DNA from: Paramecium pentaurelia | Lineage: Eukaryota > Ciliophora > Oligohymenophorea > Peniculida > Parameciidae | NCBI GenBank assembly: GCA_905183005.1 | Contig: CAJJDO010000015.1 | Location: forward strand, 322,587 to 386,586 | DNA length: 64,000 bases | Direction of reading: 5' to 3' | Shown: piece after piece, positions 50,401-61,813 of the stretch | Position numbering within the stretch: the first letter of the stretch is position 1 | How the letters are laid out: every line of letters begins with the position of its first letter | Program-made: the position numbers and the translations under genes | The notes under the pieces: model-generated | Databases searched by the model: none | Told to the model about the DNA's origin: nothing | Seen by the model: only the letters and a program-made list of their open reading frames with translations

Positions 50401-51511
50401 ATATCTTAAACAATAAAAGTACTTTCAAAATATTCTTGATTATTTATAATTTTATCATGATAAGATTTTTTAAAATACTCTTCTAATTTATATTTATTTA
50501 AATTAATAATTTTAGACAACTCTCCAGATTATTATTTATTTGAATTTCTAATTTATTAAAGATTATTGCTAAATCTTAATACTTCTTTTATTGTATTTTC
50601 TCTCTACTCCAAAACTTATGCACTTTAAGCAAATAATTACATTATTTAATCCAATTAATTTAATGATACTATTATTTAAAATTATGAAGCTTAAATTGTT
50701 ATTTTTGGTTCTGTGTCCTATTTTAAATAAACATCTAATTTTAAAGCATTATCCATTTATCCTATTTATTTAGTGTCATCAAGATAGAGTTTAATTTAAT
50801 CAATAAGACCTAAAAAAAGGATTTAATTGGTATTTTAGGGTTTCTGCATTGAACAATTGATTTTATTTATGAAAAATGAAAAACTAGTTATCTTATTAGA
50901 ATTTAATTTTCCAACAAATTTTATCCTTAAATTTTTAATATCAATTTTTATATTCCCAAAAATGTTATCTATAATTCTTAAGAACATAACAGTTTTTGAT
51001 GATGTTTTATTTGATCCATTCTATTAAATTGGAGTTTTGATTTCATTTGAAAAATAAGAGTCACTATTTTCACACTAAATTTATAAATACTTATTACTAA
51101 AAATTCCTTTTTTAATTATTCCATCTACATATGTACACTTTGGTTAACTAAATTTTCAACTTCTAGAGATTCTAAAACTTCTTCTTATTGAATTTTAGTA
51201 TTCAAATCTAATACTACTTCTACATCACTCATTTATAATTACAGCTTTTCAAGTTTTATAAATTCTATCATTAGATAATATTATTTACTAATCTGAAACT
51301 CTTTTAAAGTGTTAGTTTTAAGCATTCCATTTATATATTTTGTGTTTAATTTAACATTTGTAATTCCTTTATTTAAATCTTTAATTGCAATTTTCTATTC
51401 AAAAATGTTTTCAAAATTATAGTCAATGATAGGTTATAATGCTTTTTCAATAATTTTTGACTTGGCTTTAGATGCTAGTCCACCAAAAAAGGAAAACATA
51501 TTATCAAACAT
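47411..51511 (-). CDS. ATG2/VPS13-like bridge lipid-transfer protein
   Basis: About 1340 residues, intact after at least two introns (23 nt near the start, 25 nt near the end). The N-terminus MFDNMFSFFGGLASKAKSKI leads into a chorein-type start (IAIKDLNKGITNVKLNTKYI). Long stretches of alternating beta strands follow, separated by charged linkers. The C-terminus is helical and small-residue rich (GLIEGSYDLTCGITSSLLQL, ALPASALNNMANYIGLG), like the ATG2/VPS13 C-terminal helices. Such proteins form hydrophobic grooves that move phospholipids between membranes, for example to growing autophagosomes. Family call rests on overall layout, not on a single diagnostic motif. Confidence 0.5.
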
Positions 51512-52211
51512 TTGATAAATATAAAAATTTTAATAAATTATCAATTAGAATTATATTATAATATCTAATTGAGGTAGAAAGTTAATTATATGGATTTGAG
51601 ATTTTTATATCCTTTTTATATTTAATTTTAAATGTTTAAAGATCTTCATTATAATAATAAATCTATTATAAATAGAATTGATGTATAAAATTATAGATTA
51701 AAATGTAAAATTTTAAATTGATAATAAGGTTTAAATAAAGAAAAACAAGAAAACAGAATTTTAAGGAGGGATAAGTTGTTTAAAATAATACAATTAAATA
51801 TAAAATTATTTATAGAATTTATAGTTTTTTAGTGTTTAAAATACCTAATAGAGTTTTAAGAATACAAAAACCAATAATTCTATAAATTTATTTATGTTGA
51901 TTAATATATTGCTTGAATATTCTTATATAATTCAATATAACAGAATATTTAGGTTAGGATTCATAAAATATATTATTTTATTGTAGCTAGTTTAAAAAAT
52001 AAATTCTAATCTTTTAGCCTATATAATAAAATTTTATTCTTATTATTTTTATATATTAATTCTTATAAGCTAAAATTTTCTAGATCATTCAACAATGTTA
52101 GTGAAGATGATCCTCTAGAAAATGGGAACCTTTTTTGTGTTGAAGGTTAGTTTGAATTGAATATTGATTATATATAATATAAGTATGAAATTATAAAAAT
52201 TTAATTTTATA
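51512..52211. other. Intergenic stretch with an imperfect inverted repeat
   Basis: 700 bp, AT-rich. Between about 52079-52090 and 52103-52119 two near-palindromic arms (TCTAGATCATTC and GAAGATGATCCTCTAGA) face each other. A 35-codon protein-like frame (SEDDPLENGNLFCVEG) overlaps. No gene supported. Confidence 0.4.
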
Positions 52212-55200
52212 TCATTTTACTTTCCTTCTCCTATAAAATAAAACATAAGCTGCATCTGTTACTGGATTAGATCTTAATTCTTTGACTTAAGAATCATTAA
52301 AATCAAACCAAGCATTATACATTGGATTTTTTGCATAAGCTGTATAGTGTCCACCTCCCATACCTCCATAGTGATTTGAAACTGCAAATAAATCATAGAC
52401 ATAAGGTTGTTGAGATTCCTTAATTATAAATTACAAAAAATACTTTTTCTAAAATGAAAGGTTGAATATTAAAATTTTCAAGAGGGAAATCAACATATTA
52501 GACTATCTTAGTCACTCCTCCTACAGAGTAGGTTCCATAAAATTATGTCACTCTTGTTGATCGAAATCTTTTTAGATGTAATATCATAATTTAAGGTGCC
52601 TGAATCAGATCATATAAATATTTTACCTTATATATTTACATTTACTTCTTTGCCTTTTGATGTTTTTTACATTTAGAACAATACCATTCATTTCCAACTC
52701 CTAAGACTTCTTCTTAACAAAACTAATTTAAACAATCATTCAATGTTATTGTTTACTACAGGCTTTAATTAGAAGTTTAGAGTGTGAATTCTGCATCAAC
52801 ACATCTATTTAACTTTAAAAGTTCAGCACGTAATTTAAATTAAGCATTTAGATTAATAGACTTACCACTCACTTCAATTTATTTATCTGTAAAGGGTAAT
52901 GGTCTATTATTATCATCTAATAATTAATATATACTATCTTTTAATTTTAATAAATCCTAATATTCCTCAAATTAATCTTTGTAAATGAATTTTTTGATAT
53001 TCTTTAAGAATTATTCAAACTCTTTATTTATATTCAAATTAGAAGTGATTTCACAAATTTACATTAAATTAGTTCTAAAGATTTAGTATATCATAAGATG
53101 AAGATCTTAATAAGTTGTTTGACTATCAACATAAAAAACTCTAGTAAAAGATATCCTATAATTCTATTGATTAAGTCTACTTTCTTCTAATTTTCTAACA
53201 TTACAGAGAACTTAATGATAAGGTGATTTAATTTTTGAATCATATTTAGAAACAGGTTTGTCTATTTTTTCATCATATTCTTCAAATAAAAATATTGTAG
53301 CTTAATTCTCTTTGATTTATTTAATAGTTTATTCTGGTGATATTCCATTGTCAATTATAGCTGAATCTTATAAAGAATAAAATTTTAGATATTCAGGCTT
53401 AATATTCTTAATTTTGGATATCATATCTATAATTTCTCCAGCTGTCTATGTTGATTGCAAAGTTTGTTGAATTTTTAAAGGAGTCTAATTAGAATCTCTA
53501 AAAATTAAATAAAATTAAAATTAAATGTATTCTTTGTTTGGTATTGGTAATGAAATTGTAACAAAAGGATCAAAAGTTATAGATACAAAGTTACACTCAG
53601 GACATTCTACTCTTGATTTAAATTATCCTGTAAAGAGATCTGTAATTATTGAATCATTTCTCTTTTTATGATTTTCCCAATATATATCTGCAAATTCCTA
53701 ATCACTTTAACCTTTGTATTCTATATCTGGTATGTATGGTTTCTTTTTAATTCTATTTAAATCTTCATGTAAACCATCTAATAAATATGAGAGTAATTCC
53801 TATGAGTCTTATTAACTATAACCATTAAATTGAGGAGCTTATTATCCTATCACTTTTTTAACATTCCAAGGTGCTACACTAGTTGATGTAGATTCATAAA
53901 GATCTTTTAATAATTCAGCATAATTGCATGCTAATTTACCACCTGTACCTAATGGGTTTTTCTCATTTAAATCTTAGAGATAAGTATTGTATATCATATA
54001 TTCAGTTAATTCAGTAACATTACTCAAACATTATAAACTGGAATTCATAAAACAAGTATTTCCTAAATTACTTAATCCACATATTCCTTTGGCTGAATTT
54101 TTAATTATTTTAGCTGGAGGTCTCACTTTATATTTCTTAGCTAATTAATTAATTAAGGAATCCTTTTCCATGATTTCTAAATTAAAAAAGAATAGAATTA
54201 CTTTTACAAGCATCAATATGAAACTTTAAATCATTAGCTTGACAGGTTTCATTACAATATTTAACACTTCTGCATTCACATAAATAGAGTTGAGATTCTT
54301 AATTACCACAACTCATGCATTTATTAGGAATTGATATTGTTTATAAATTTTCTTTTTTTTCTAATCTATATTAATCTTATTCTAATTCTAAAAGTAAAAC
54401 TTCATCAGGTCCTATCTCTGATTACTAATATTATAAATAAGAATACTTCTAATATATTATCTTTACTTAATTTTGTACCAATAACTGATTAACTTTTCAT
54501 AAGTTCCTCTTAATTGATCTCTTTAGGTACTTTCCAAATATTTCTAATTTTGTTATTTGTAATTCTATTAACTTTATTAATAAGATCTTCCATTCTTTCA
54601 TTTCCATTAAATTATAAATTTATTATTTTTTATTAAGTTTATGGAAATAATTAACACTTAACTTAAAATAAATGTGTTTCAACTGCATGCTTACTTCTAC
54701 ATAAAATAATTCTTTTAATTTCCACTCCACCAAAAAGATTATATAAAAATCTCCAAATTTAACTACTTACAAATATAAAGTTTTAATTTTCTCTAATAGA
54801 TTTATTTAAACCATAATTTGAATAGTTTTTCGCTTTTAATGGATCTTTCTCAAATTAAGTATATAAATCAATTAAATCATCATTATATATTGGACAGATA
54901 TGTATATCAGTAGTATTTTGTGTTGAATTTGATATTCTTTCTAATTCTTCATATGTTTAATTATTGCAATATTATTTAAAAATTTCTACAAAAGTTTCAT
55001 CCTCCATTGAATTCTTTATATATATTATTATATTATTATACATTCTTTTTTGCAAGGAATGATTTCAATAAATCAGGATTTTCTTTTGTTAATTCATAAT
55101 ATTTTGTGTATAAACTAAAACGAGCTATCCATTAAGAACTAATTAAATAAGCAGGATAACCTTCTTATTCAAAATACCTATCGTTCTACTATTTTAGTAA

Positions 55201-55821
55201 TAATTATTATAATTTTTTAGCTAAAACTGCTTTCTCTTCATCATTATACATTAAAAATATTCCTTATTTATTTTCAACATAATCTTTCAAATATGATTTT
55301 TTCTATTCCAATATATTCTCTAATTAAGCCCATATTTTTTAATTCTTGCTATTTTTAATATATTTTTATAGAGTTTCTATTTTAAGAATACATTCTTATA
55401 ACTGATTCATTTTTTATAAGGATTATATTGATATCCATTCTAATTCTAATTTTCTCCATTCTACTTAATCAAATTCAATCGAATCCTATAATGGAGTCAC
55501 TTGAGAACATCCAAAGTAAGAAATTAAATGACTTAAATTAAAATCATTTAATTTATAGCTACAAAGTGCTAATAGCAATAATGCTAATGAACTGATATCT
55601 GATAAATATTTAATTAAATTTTACTATCAGTCTTTTTTTCTTAAGTATTTTGTAAACTTAATTGTGTCCTTAGAAATTATTTCAATTATTAACACACATC
55701 TACTAGATTCTTAATTTAATTTAGTTTGTACTTGTTTACCCTCCAGTCTTTCATATGCTCTCTTGATAACTCTTTCGTTACAATTATTGATGGAATCCAA
55801 TAAATATTAAGGACAAATCAT
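52212..55821 (-). CDS. DUSP-MYND-USP ubiquitin-specific protease
   Basis: Cysteine protease that removes ubiquitin. Order of domains: helical N-terminus (MICPQYLLDSINNCNERV); DUSP (AYLISSQWIARF to ICPIYNDDLIDL to IWRFLYNLFGGVEIKR); a Ubl-like part; a MYND zinc finger (CMSCGNQES, LCECRSVKYCNETCQ, HIDAC); then the USP core. The Cys box is LSNLGNTCFMNSSLQCLSN, the zinc-knuckle Cys pair is VECPECNF, and the His box is NHYGGMGGGHYTAYAKN, so the catalytic Cys and His are present. At least four introns (25-28 nt). One base too many in a T7 run at 55633-55639 (A7 in the gene) breaks the frame in the N-terminal part; it looks like a sequencing error. Reading the 3' part alone would start falsely at 55007. 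Confidence 0.9.
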
Positions 55822-55863
55822 TCTAATAATAAATTAAAAGAATATATATATATATATAAATTA

Positions 55864-57353
55864 TCATGTAAAATACTTTAATCTTTCCTTTTCTTCTTCA
55901 CTGATTTCAGTTACAACTTATTCTTCTTTTTCTTCTTTTGGTGGCCATGATCTTATCATGATAGGTCTACCAAATCGTTTTTAAATAATAATTTCTTTTT
56001 ATTATTCTTACTATTTTTTTTACATCTCTATCAAATCTTATTCTTATTTTTCTTATTTCATTTTATCTTTTTTCATTCTAATACATCCCTTCTCTTTATC
56101 TAATACCAAATCTGGTGCAATCTATCTATACCTTTTTATTTCTAATATATATTATTCTAACTTTCTTTCTGTTTCTCTTAGCATTTCTAATCCTGACATA
56201 TCTTTTCTAGGTTCTGGATTTAAATCTGATTTATACATTCTAGATATCATCATTTCTAAATTACGAAGAGATTCAAATCCCTCATTATCATTCTTAATAC
56301 TTTTTAATGTCTTAATTTAATCATTTACAGATATTATTTATCTTTCTAAATCAAATTTATTTTAAATAGCATTTTATTTTTTATCTTCAAGTTCTTTTTT
56401 CTTTAAATCTACTTTTGATCTTAATTCTTCAACCATTTATTCTCTTTCTTTTGTATTTGCTATTAAAAATAAATTTCTTTCTTCTAATTATTAGAATATA
56501 TCAAATAATTATTAAGGATCTTTAAAATAAGAATCAAATTCATCATCAGAATCATCCAATATTTTTTAAAGATCTGAACTAATTAAATTATCTTAAGGAT
56601 TATTTTTATTTTTTATTTTTATTTTTTCTTTTCTTTTGTTTTTTTATTATTCTTTAGGAGTTATTCTATCTAAAAATTTTTTGTATTTTATTAAGTCTTC
56701 TAAATTATCAACTTTTTATTAATTTTTTGTCATTAATTCTGTTCTATGTTCTTACAATAATTTAATTTCATTAGTTTTCTCTTATTTTAATCTTGTTTCA
56801 TTTTCTGCTTCTTTTATTGCATCTCTAGAACTATTATTATTAGTTTCTAAAAATTTATTAAACATTTCAATATCTTCATCAATTAATTATTCACTTTATT
56901 CTAAACCTTTTCTATGCAATCTTGTTAACTTTTCATATTCATCAATCATTCCTCTTTTTTAATCAATTAGCATTGAAAATAATAGCATTTCTTTCTTTTT
57001 CTCTAAAAATTAATACATAGGTTCTCTTTATCTAATTCTATTTTTTAAAGCATTATTAGCATTTTCCACTATATTTCTTAAATCATATTCATTTGATACT
57101 TCTTTTCTTATTCTTCTTAATCAAATGATGTTTCTTCACTCTCCAAACGATCTATAGTTCTTACTGTAAAGAATCCTTTCTACTTTTTACTTTTATCTTG
57201 AATCTTCAATTTTGAAAACTTAATTCTTTCTTCAGATCTAGCTTATTTTGATTTCTCTTTCAATTTGTATATCTCATATTCATCTGGAACATAGAATGGA
57301 TTATCACCATATTATAAAGATCTATCATGAATTTTTGGTAATTGAGGCTGCAT
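55864..57353 (-). CDS. CFAP100-like (DUF4200) ciliary coiled-coil protein
   Basis: About 495 residues, no introns. The N-terminal motif NPFYVPDEYEIYKLKEKSKQ resembles the NPFxxPPD...REKE start of CFAP100/CCDC37. The DUF4200-type coiled coil follows (QREPMYQFLEKKKEMLLFSM, DQKRGMIDEYEKLTRL). The tail is basic then acidic (RSWPPKEEKEEQVVTEISEE). CFAP100 works in the MIA complex that controls inner dynein arms. One A is missing in an A run near 57103-57106, which shifts the frame between KEVSNEYDLRN and the upstream part; both sides are clearly coding. CFAP73 and other DUF4200 proteins are alternatives. Confidence 0.6.
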
Positions 57354-57549
57354 AATAATTAATTTTGTTATTTCATATTAAGAAAACCATATCAATTATA
57401 GTATTTTAGTCAAATATTACCTTAAAGAAGATAAATTAATATACTTTTATTCTAAATAAAGGAAAATACTTTCAAACTTTCTGACATACTTAATTATTAA
57501 TCATTAATACTTACAGAATAAAAATAAAATAATGGTCTGATATATATAT

Positions 57550-58014
57550 TCATTTGGGTTATGATATTTATTCATATGAATGATATATTCTTCTATGTGT
57601 TTTGATACTTCTAACTTGCTCTATGCAACAATCTTCTGGTACAGCTAAGTAATCTGGATCCGTAGCAGATAGTAAATTCTTTCTTGTTTATTGTAGTAGT
57701 TATTATGAAGATTTTGATTTCAGTAAGGTTTTTTGTTTTTGTGGTTAAATATATCCGAATGTAAATTTAGACATTTTAAAGAGTATTAAAGGTGAATGTT
57801 TATGAATTTGGGGGTTGAAAATAATTTTAGAAATGTCTGTATTTGCATATATGCATATTTCTTATAGACCACCAGGATGAGTGTATGCAAATTCTGAGAG
57901 ATCATAAATGGTATTTTTATAAACATAAAGTAACAAGTGATTTTATCTTGCATAAGTTTGAACAGCAGAAATATCATCAAAATAGATTGGTGATATTATT
58001 GGATTAAATTGCAT
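57550..58014 (-). CDS. Cytochrome b5-like heme-binding domain protein
   Basis: Intron-free, 154 residues, intact. The domain shows LLLYVYKNTIYDLSEFAYTHPGG, the b5 core with the first heme-ligand His in HPGG. Then come ICIYANTDISKIIF and HKHSP, which can supply the second His. There is no membrane anchor and no fused reductase or desaturase. The C-terminal half is polar and Gln/Ser-rich. Likely an electron-carrier or heme-sensing domain; partner unknown. The start codon is 10 bp from that of the divergent CDPK gene. Confidence 0.72.
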
Positions 58015-58024
58015 AATTAAAAAT
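58015..58024. promoter_or_regulatory. 10-bp gap between divergent start codons
   Basis: Cytochrome b5-like gene (minus) and CDPK gene (plus) leave only 10 bp between ATGs. Any shared promoter must reach into the coding regions. Confidence 0.45.
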
Positions 58025-59388
58025 ATGCAACAAATCAAAAAAATTGATTTAGTCAGAAACTCAAGCAAAAACAAGAGTTTTTAAGAAATTTATGAATTTA
58101 ACAAATGTGATGTAAGATCCAATAGTTTATTTAGAAATTGGGGTAAGGTTCATATGGGATGGTGTATAAAGCAGTTCATAGAGCAACTGGTTTAAGCAGA
58201 GCAGTGAAGATCATCCAAAAGGCAAGTGTAAATTAGTAAGAAAGATTGAATAATGAACTTAGAACTGTAGAATTATTGGTAATTCTGGAAACTTAGTTTA
58301 TTTAAGGATCATCCACATATCATTAGAGTGTTTGAGACTTATGAAGATATGGAATATATTTACGTGGTAATGGAGTAAGAAATAAATTAAAAATTAGAAT
58401 ATGTAAGGGTGGTGATATCTTTGATAAAGTATTAGAATATGGTAATTTTGATGAGTAAGGAGCTTTAACAATATTTATTCAAATTATAAGATCAGTTGTC
58501 TATTACTAATCTTTGAATATAGTTCATAGAGATTTAAAACCTGAGAATTTTCTATTTTAGAAGAACAATGATTTAGATTCACTTTACATCATTGATTTTG
58601 GTTTAGCCAGAGTATTCTAACCAGGTATACAATATTAATGGACAAAAGCAGGGACGGTAAGTAATAAATATTTAATATAAGGCTTATTATGTAGCACCTG
58701 AAGTATTATAAGGTACATATGATAATAGATGTGATATATGGTCAATAGGAGTTATATTGTATGTTTTATTATGTGGATATCCTCCTTTTTATGGAGAAAA
58801 TGAACATGAAATTTTATTATCTATATAGAAAGGTAAATTTGATTTTGATGGGCCTGAGTGGAAGAATGTATCAATGGAAGTTAAACAATTAATTTGTTAA
58901 ATATTATAGCCAAAAATATAAAGGATAGATTTAAAAACCATATTAAAACACCTTTGGGTATAAAAATATGTTTAGAAAGGAGAAATATTACTAACCAAAT
59001 ATCATGTAGATAGATGGAAACAATATCATATATTAAAATAAATAGGATTATTGTACTTATCAACTCAATTAGATTAAAGTGAAATTTTGGAAATTAAGAA
59101 TGGTTTTCTCTTTATGAATAGATCTTAATCTGGTATATTAAGTAAAGAAGAGATAAACTTTTTGGATGATGAATTTTAAACTTTGGAATATTATCGTAAT
59201 TATTTGAATTTAATATAGAATTTATATCACTTTGTTTGGAACCAATTATATATAAAAATGAAAAATACTAGAAATTAATGTTTGTACATTTATCAATAGA
59301 TGGTCGAATAACAACAAATAGTTTGAGAAGTATTCAAATATATTTAGAATGTGATATGGATTATTAACAATTTGTTAATTTATTTTGA
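58025..59388 (+). CDS. Calcium-dependent protein kinase (CDPK)
   Basis: Five introns (23-28 nt) give a CaMK-type kinase. In order: LGQGSYGMVYKAVHRATG, AVKIIQK, LLDHPHIIRVFETYED, a CKGGDIFDKVLEYG motif, HRDLKPENFLF, DFGLAR, AYYVAPEVL, CDIWSIGVILYVLLCGYPPF and LKHLW at the domain end. A CDPK-like junction region and at least two weak EF-hands follow (NRSQSGILSKEE, SIDGRITTNSLR). The N-terminus MQQIKKIDLVRN lacks a myristoylation Gly. A missing base near 58400-58405 (between the VVME and CKGG motifs) breaks the frame; everything else is intact. CDPKs answer Ca2+ signals, for example in ciliary and cortical responses of ciliates. Confidence 0.85.
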
Positions 59389-59453
59389 TTAACATAAATA
59401 TTTATAAGTGAATCAATTTTTAATAATATATATATATATAGAGAATTTATTAA

Positions 59454-61813
59454 ATGCAAAGGACATAATCAAATGTTTCAATATTAAATGCTTGGTTTAA
59501 TTTAGAAAAGGCTTTGATTGATGCCTAAGTATCTGAAAATGAACAGGTTTAAATAATTTCAAGGCCACCTACATCAAAGATGATGAGAGATTATTCAAAT
59601 TATCACTCAGTATGAGAATGGTTTGAACTTTAGCAACAAAGAACTTAATCTTTAAGACCTTTGACTGGATTGACAAGACCTTCAACTGCAATTACAATGA
59701 AGAAACCTATTGAATATTAAGATAAAACAGCAACAATTTAATAATCTTAAAGAAAAATTTTTAGAAAAAAAGTAAATCAAAGACCTTATAAAAAATATGG
59801 TTTTGATAATATTCATATTTAAAAGTAATATTGAGACATATTATAGGGAAGAATAAGAAGGTGAGATTTCAGAAGAAGAATTAAATTAATCAACAGTTAT
59901 ACATACTTTAGATGTGGATTAAATAATAGATTTATATCATAGTAAATGTAGAGATAGAGAACTTGAATATTAACCAGAACATGCTGTTTTATTTATAGAA
60001 AAATTTAAGAAATTGTGCATAGAAGAATAATTTATATGTGAAGACAATTAATTAGGTTTAGAGAGTGCAAAAACAGTAAGAGATATATTACTCTATAATA
60101 ATCATTTTTCAACCTTGAAATTAGCAAGAAATGCTATAGGAGATGAAGGTTTAATGGAATTAATAGAGATGTTGAAAGTAAATAAAAATATAGTTCATAT
60201 TGATTTATCAAGTAATAATATAACAGCAGATGGGGCATTTTATTTATTTAATGAATTAGTCCCATTACATTCAATTATATCTATAGAATTATCAAGTAAG
60301 GATGGTTTGAATAGGAATAAAGTATCTGTTAAAGGATGTGAACCAATTGAAACTATTTTAAAATACAATCATCCTTTGTAATTTCTAGGTTTGAGAGGTA
60401 CTTCAATATAAAATGCTGGTTTTGAGTGTATTTTATCTGGATTGTAGACAAACAATACATTAGCATATTTGAATGTTTCTAATAATGATTTAAATGAAGA
60501 AGCATGCAATTATATGATTTAATATATTTCAGTTTGTCATTTAGTTGAATTAGATTTAAGTTATAATCCTTTAGGTAATAATGGAATGGATTATTTATCA
60601 AGGATATGTGATAAAGGTAGTTTTATGTTAAAAAAATTAAATTTGGCAGGATGTGAAATTAAATCATTAGGGATATTGAAATTATTTTAGAGTTTAACAG
60701 TAAATCGATTTTTAGAAAAGTTGATTTTAGATGAAAATCACTTTTCTGGAAATGGATTCAATTAAATTGAACATGTATTAACATCTAAAATACCATTAAC
60801 TTATTTATCAATGGCTAAATGTAGTATTAATGCTTCAGGAGCAGATTATATAGGTAATGGTATTGAAAGAAATAGAACACTTAAAACACTTATATTAAGA
60901 GATAATAGATTGACTGATATAGGAGCAGAGTGTATATTTAAAGGATTATTTTTTGAAAAATTAGATTTGAAAAGATGCAATCTTACAGATAAATGTGTAT
61001 TAGGATTATGTAATATGATTAAATAAAGTACTTAATTAACAACATTATTATTACCTGATAATGGTTTTCATGATTCTTCAGGAATTGTTATATGTGAAGC
61101 TATTAGAGTTAATTCATCAATGTAATTATTATCAAATACTTAGATTAAATTTAGATATTTGTGAAAATCCATTGAGTTATAAATATATTGATTAAATAAA
61201 TAAAGTTATTGAAACCAATAGATTGAAATATGAAATTGATAGAGTTCCTATGTATAAAAGAGAAATTGTTAAACTTAATAATATTATTTAAATGAAACCA
61301 TCCTTAGAAAAAGATTAAAATGAAAATTAATAAAAAAAAGCAAGATCTCTTTAAACATTAGAAAAAACAATTGAAGAAAAAAATAAAGTTAAAATAGAAT
61401 AAATATAAAAAACTACTGATATGGATACTAGATTATAATAAATTTAATAATAATCAAGATAAATGGATATTGATAAAATTAAATTTGATAATGAATCAAA
61501 TATGTATTTAATTAAAATGGATGATGAAATAAATGATTATTAAAAGAAAATGTCTGAATGTCATTAAGTAATTACTCGTTTAGAAAAAGAAATAAGGGGT
61601 TTAAAGGATTAAAGACATGTTCGTAAAGGTCAAAGTGATTCAAGATTGGAAATGCTTAGACAATTAAACAGAGCAGAAGAAAGAGCACTGTAGAGAGCAG
61701 AGATGGAGAAAAAACAATTGGAAGAAAGGATAAAGGCTATGTAAGGAAAAGAATCCATTACTAGTAGAAGGAAAACTAAGTAATAGTCTTAAATTATTTA
61801 ATAAAAATAATGA
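59454..61813 (+). CDS. Leucine-rich-repeat protein with C-terminal coiled coil
   Basis: Three introns (24, 22 and 22 nt) give an intact protein of about 760 residues. N-terminal polar part with RPPTSKMMRDYS and TGLTRPSTAITMKK. The middle has at least eight ribonuclease-inhibitor-type LRRs of about 28 residues: LKLARNAIGDEGLMELIEML, IVHIDLSSNNITADGAFYLF, LVELDLSYNPLGNNGMDYLS, LKTLILRDNRLTDIGAECIF. The C-terminal 180 residues are a Lys/Glu/Gln-rich coiled coil (SRLEMLRQLNRAEERALQ). RI-type LRR proteins with coiled coils are common in ciliates and often cytoskeletal or ciliary; the role here is inferred only. The stop overlaps the next ATG. Confidence 0.82.

Noticed and set aside
54997..55821. 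Separate DUSP-only gene upstream of the USP
   Set aside because: A 28-nt intron joins it in frame to the USP, and the DUSP domain spans the junction, so it is one gene.
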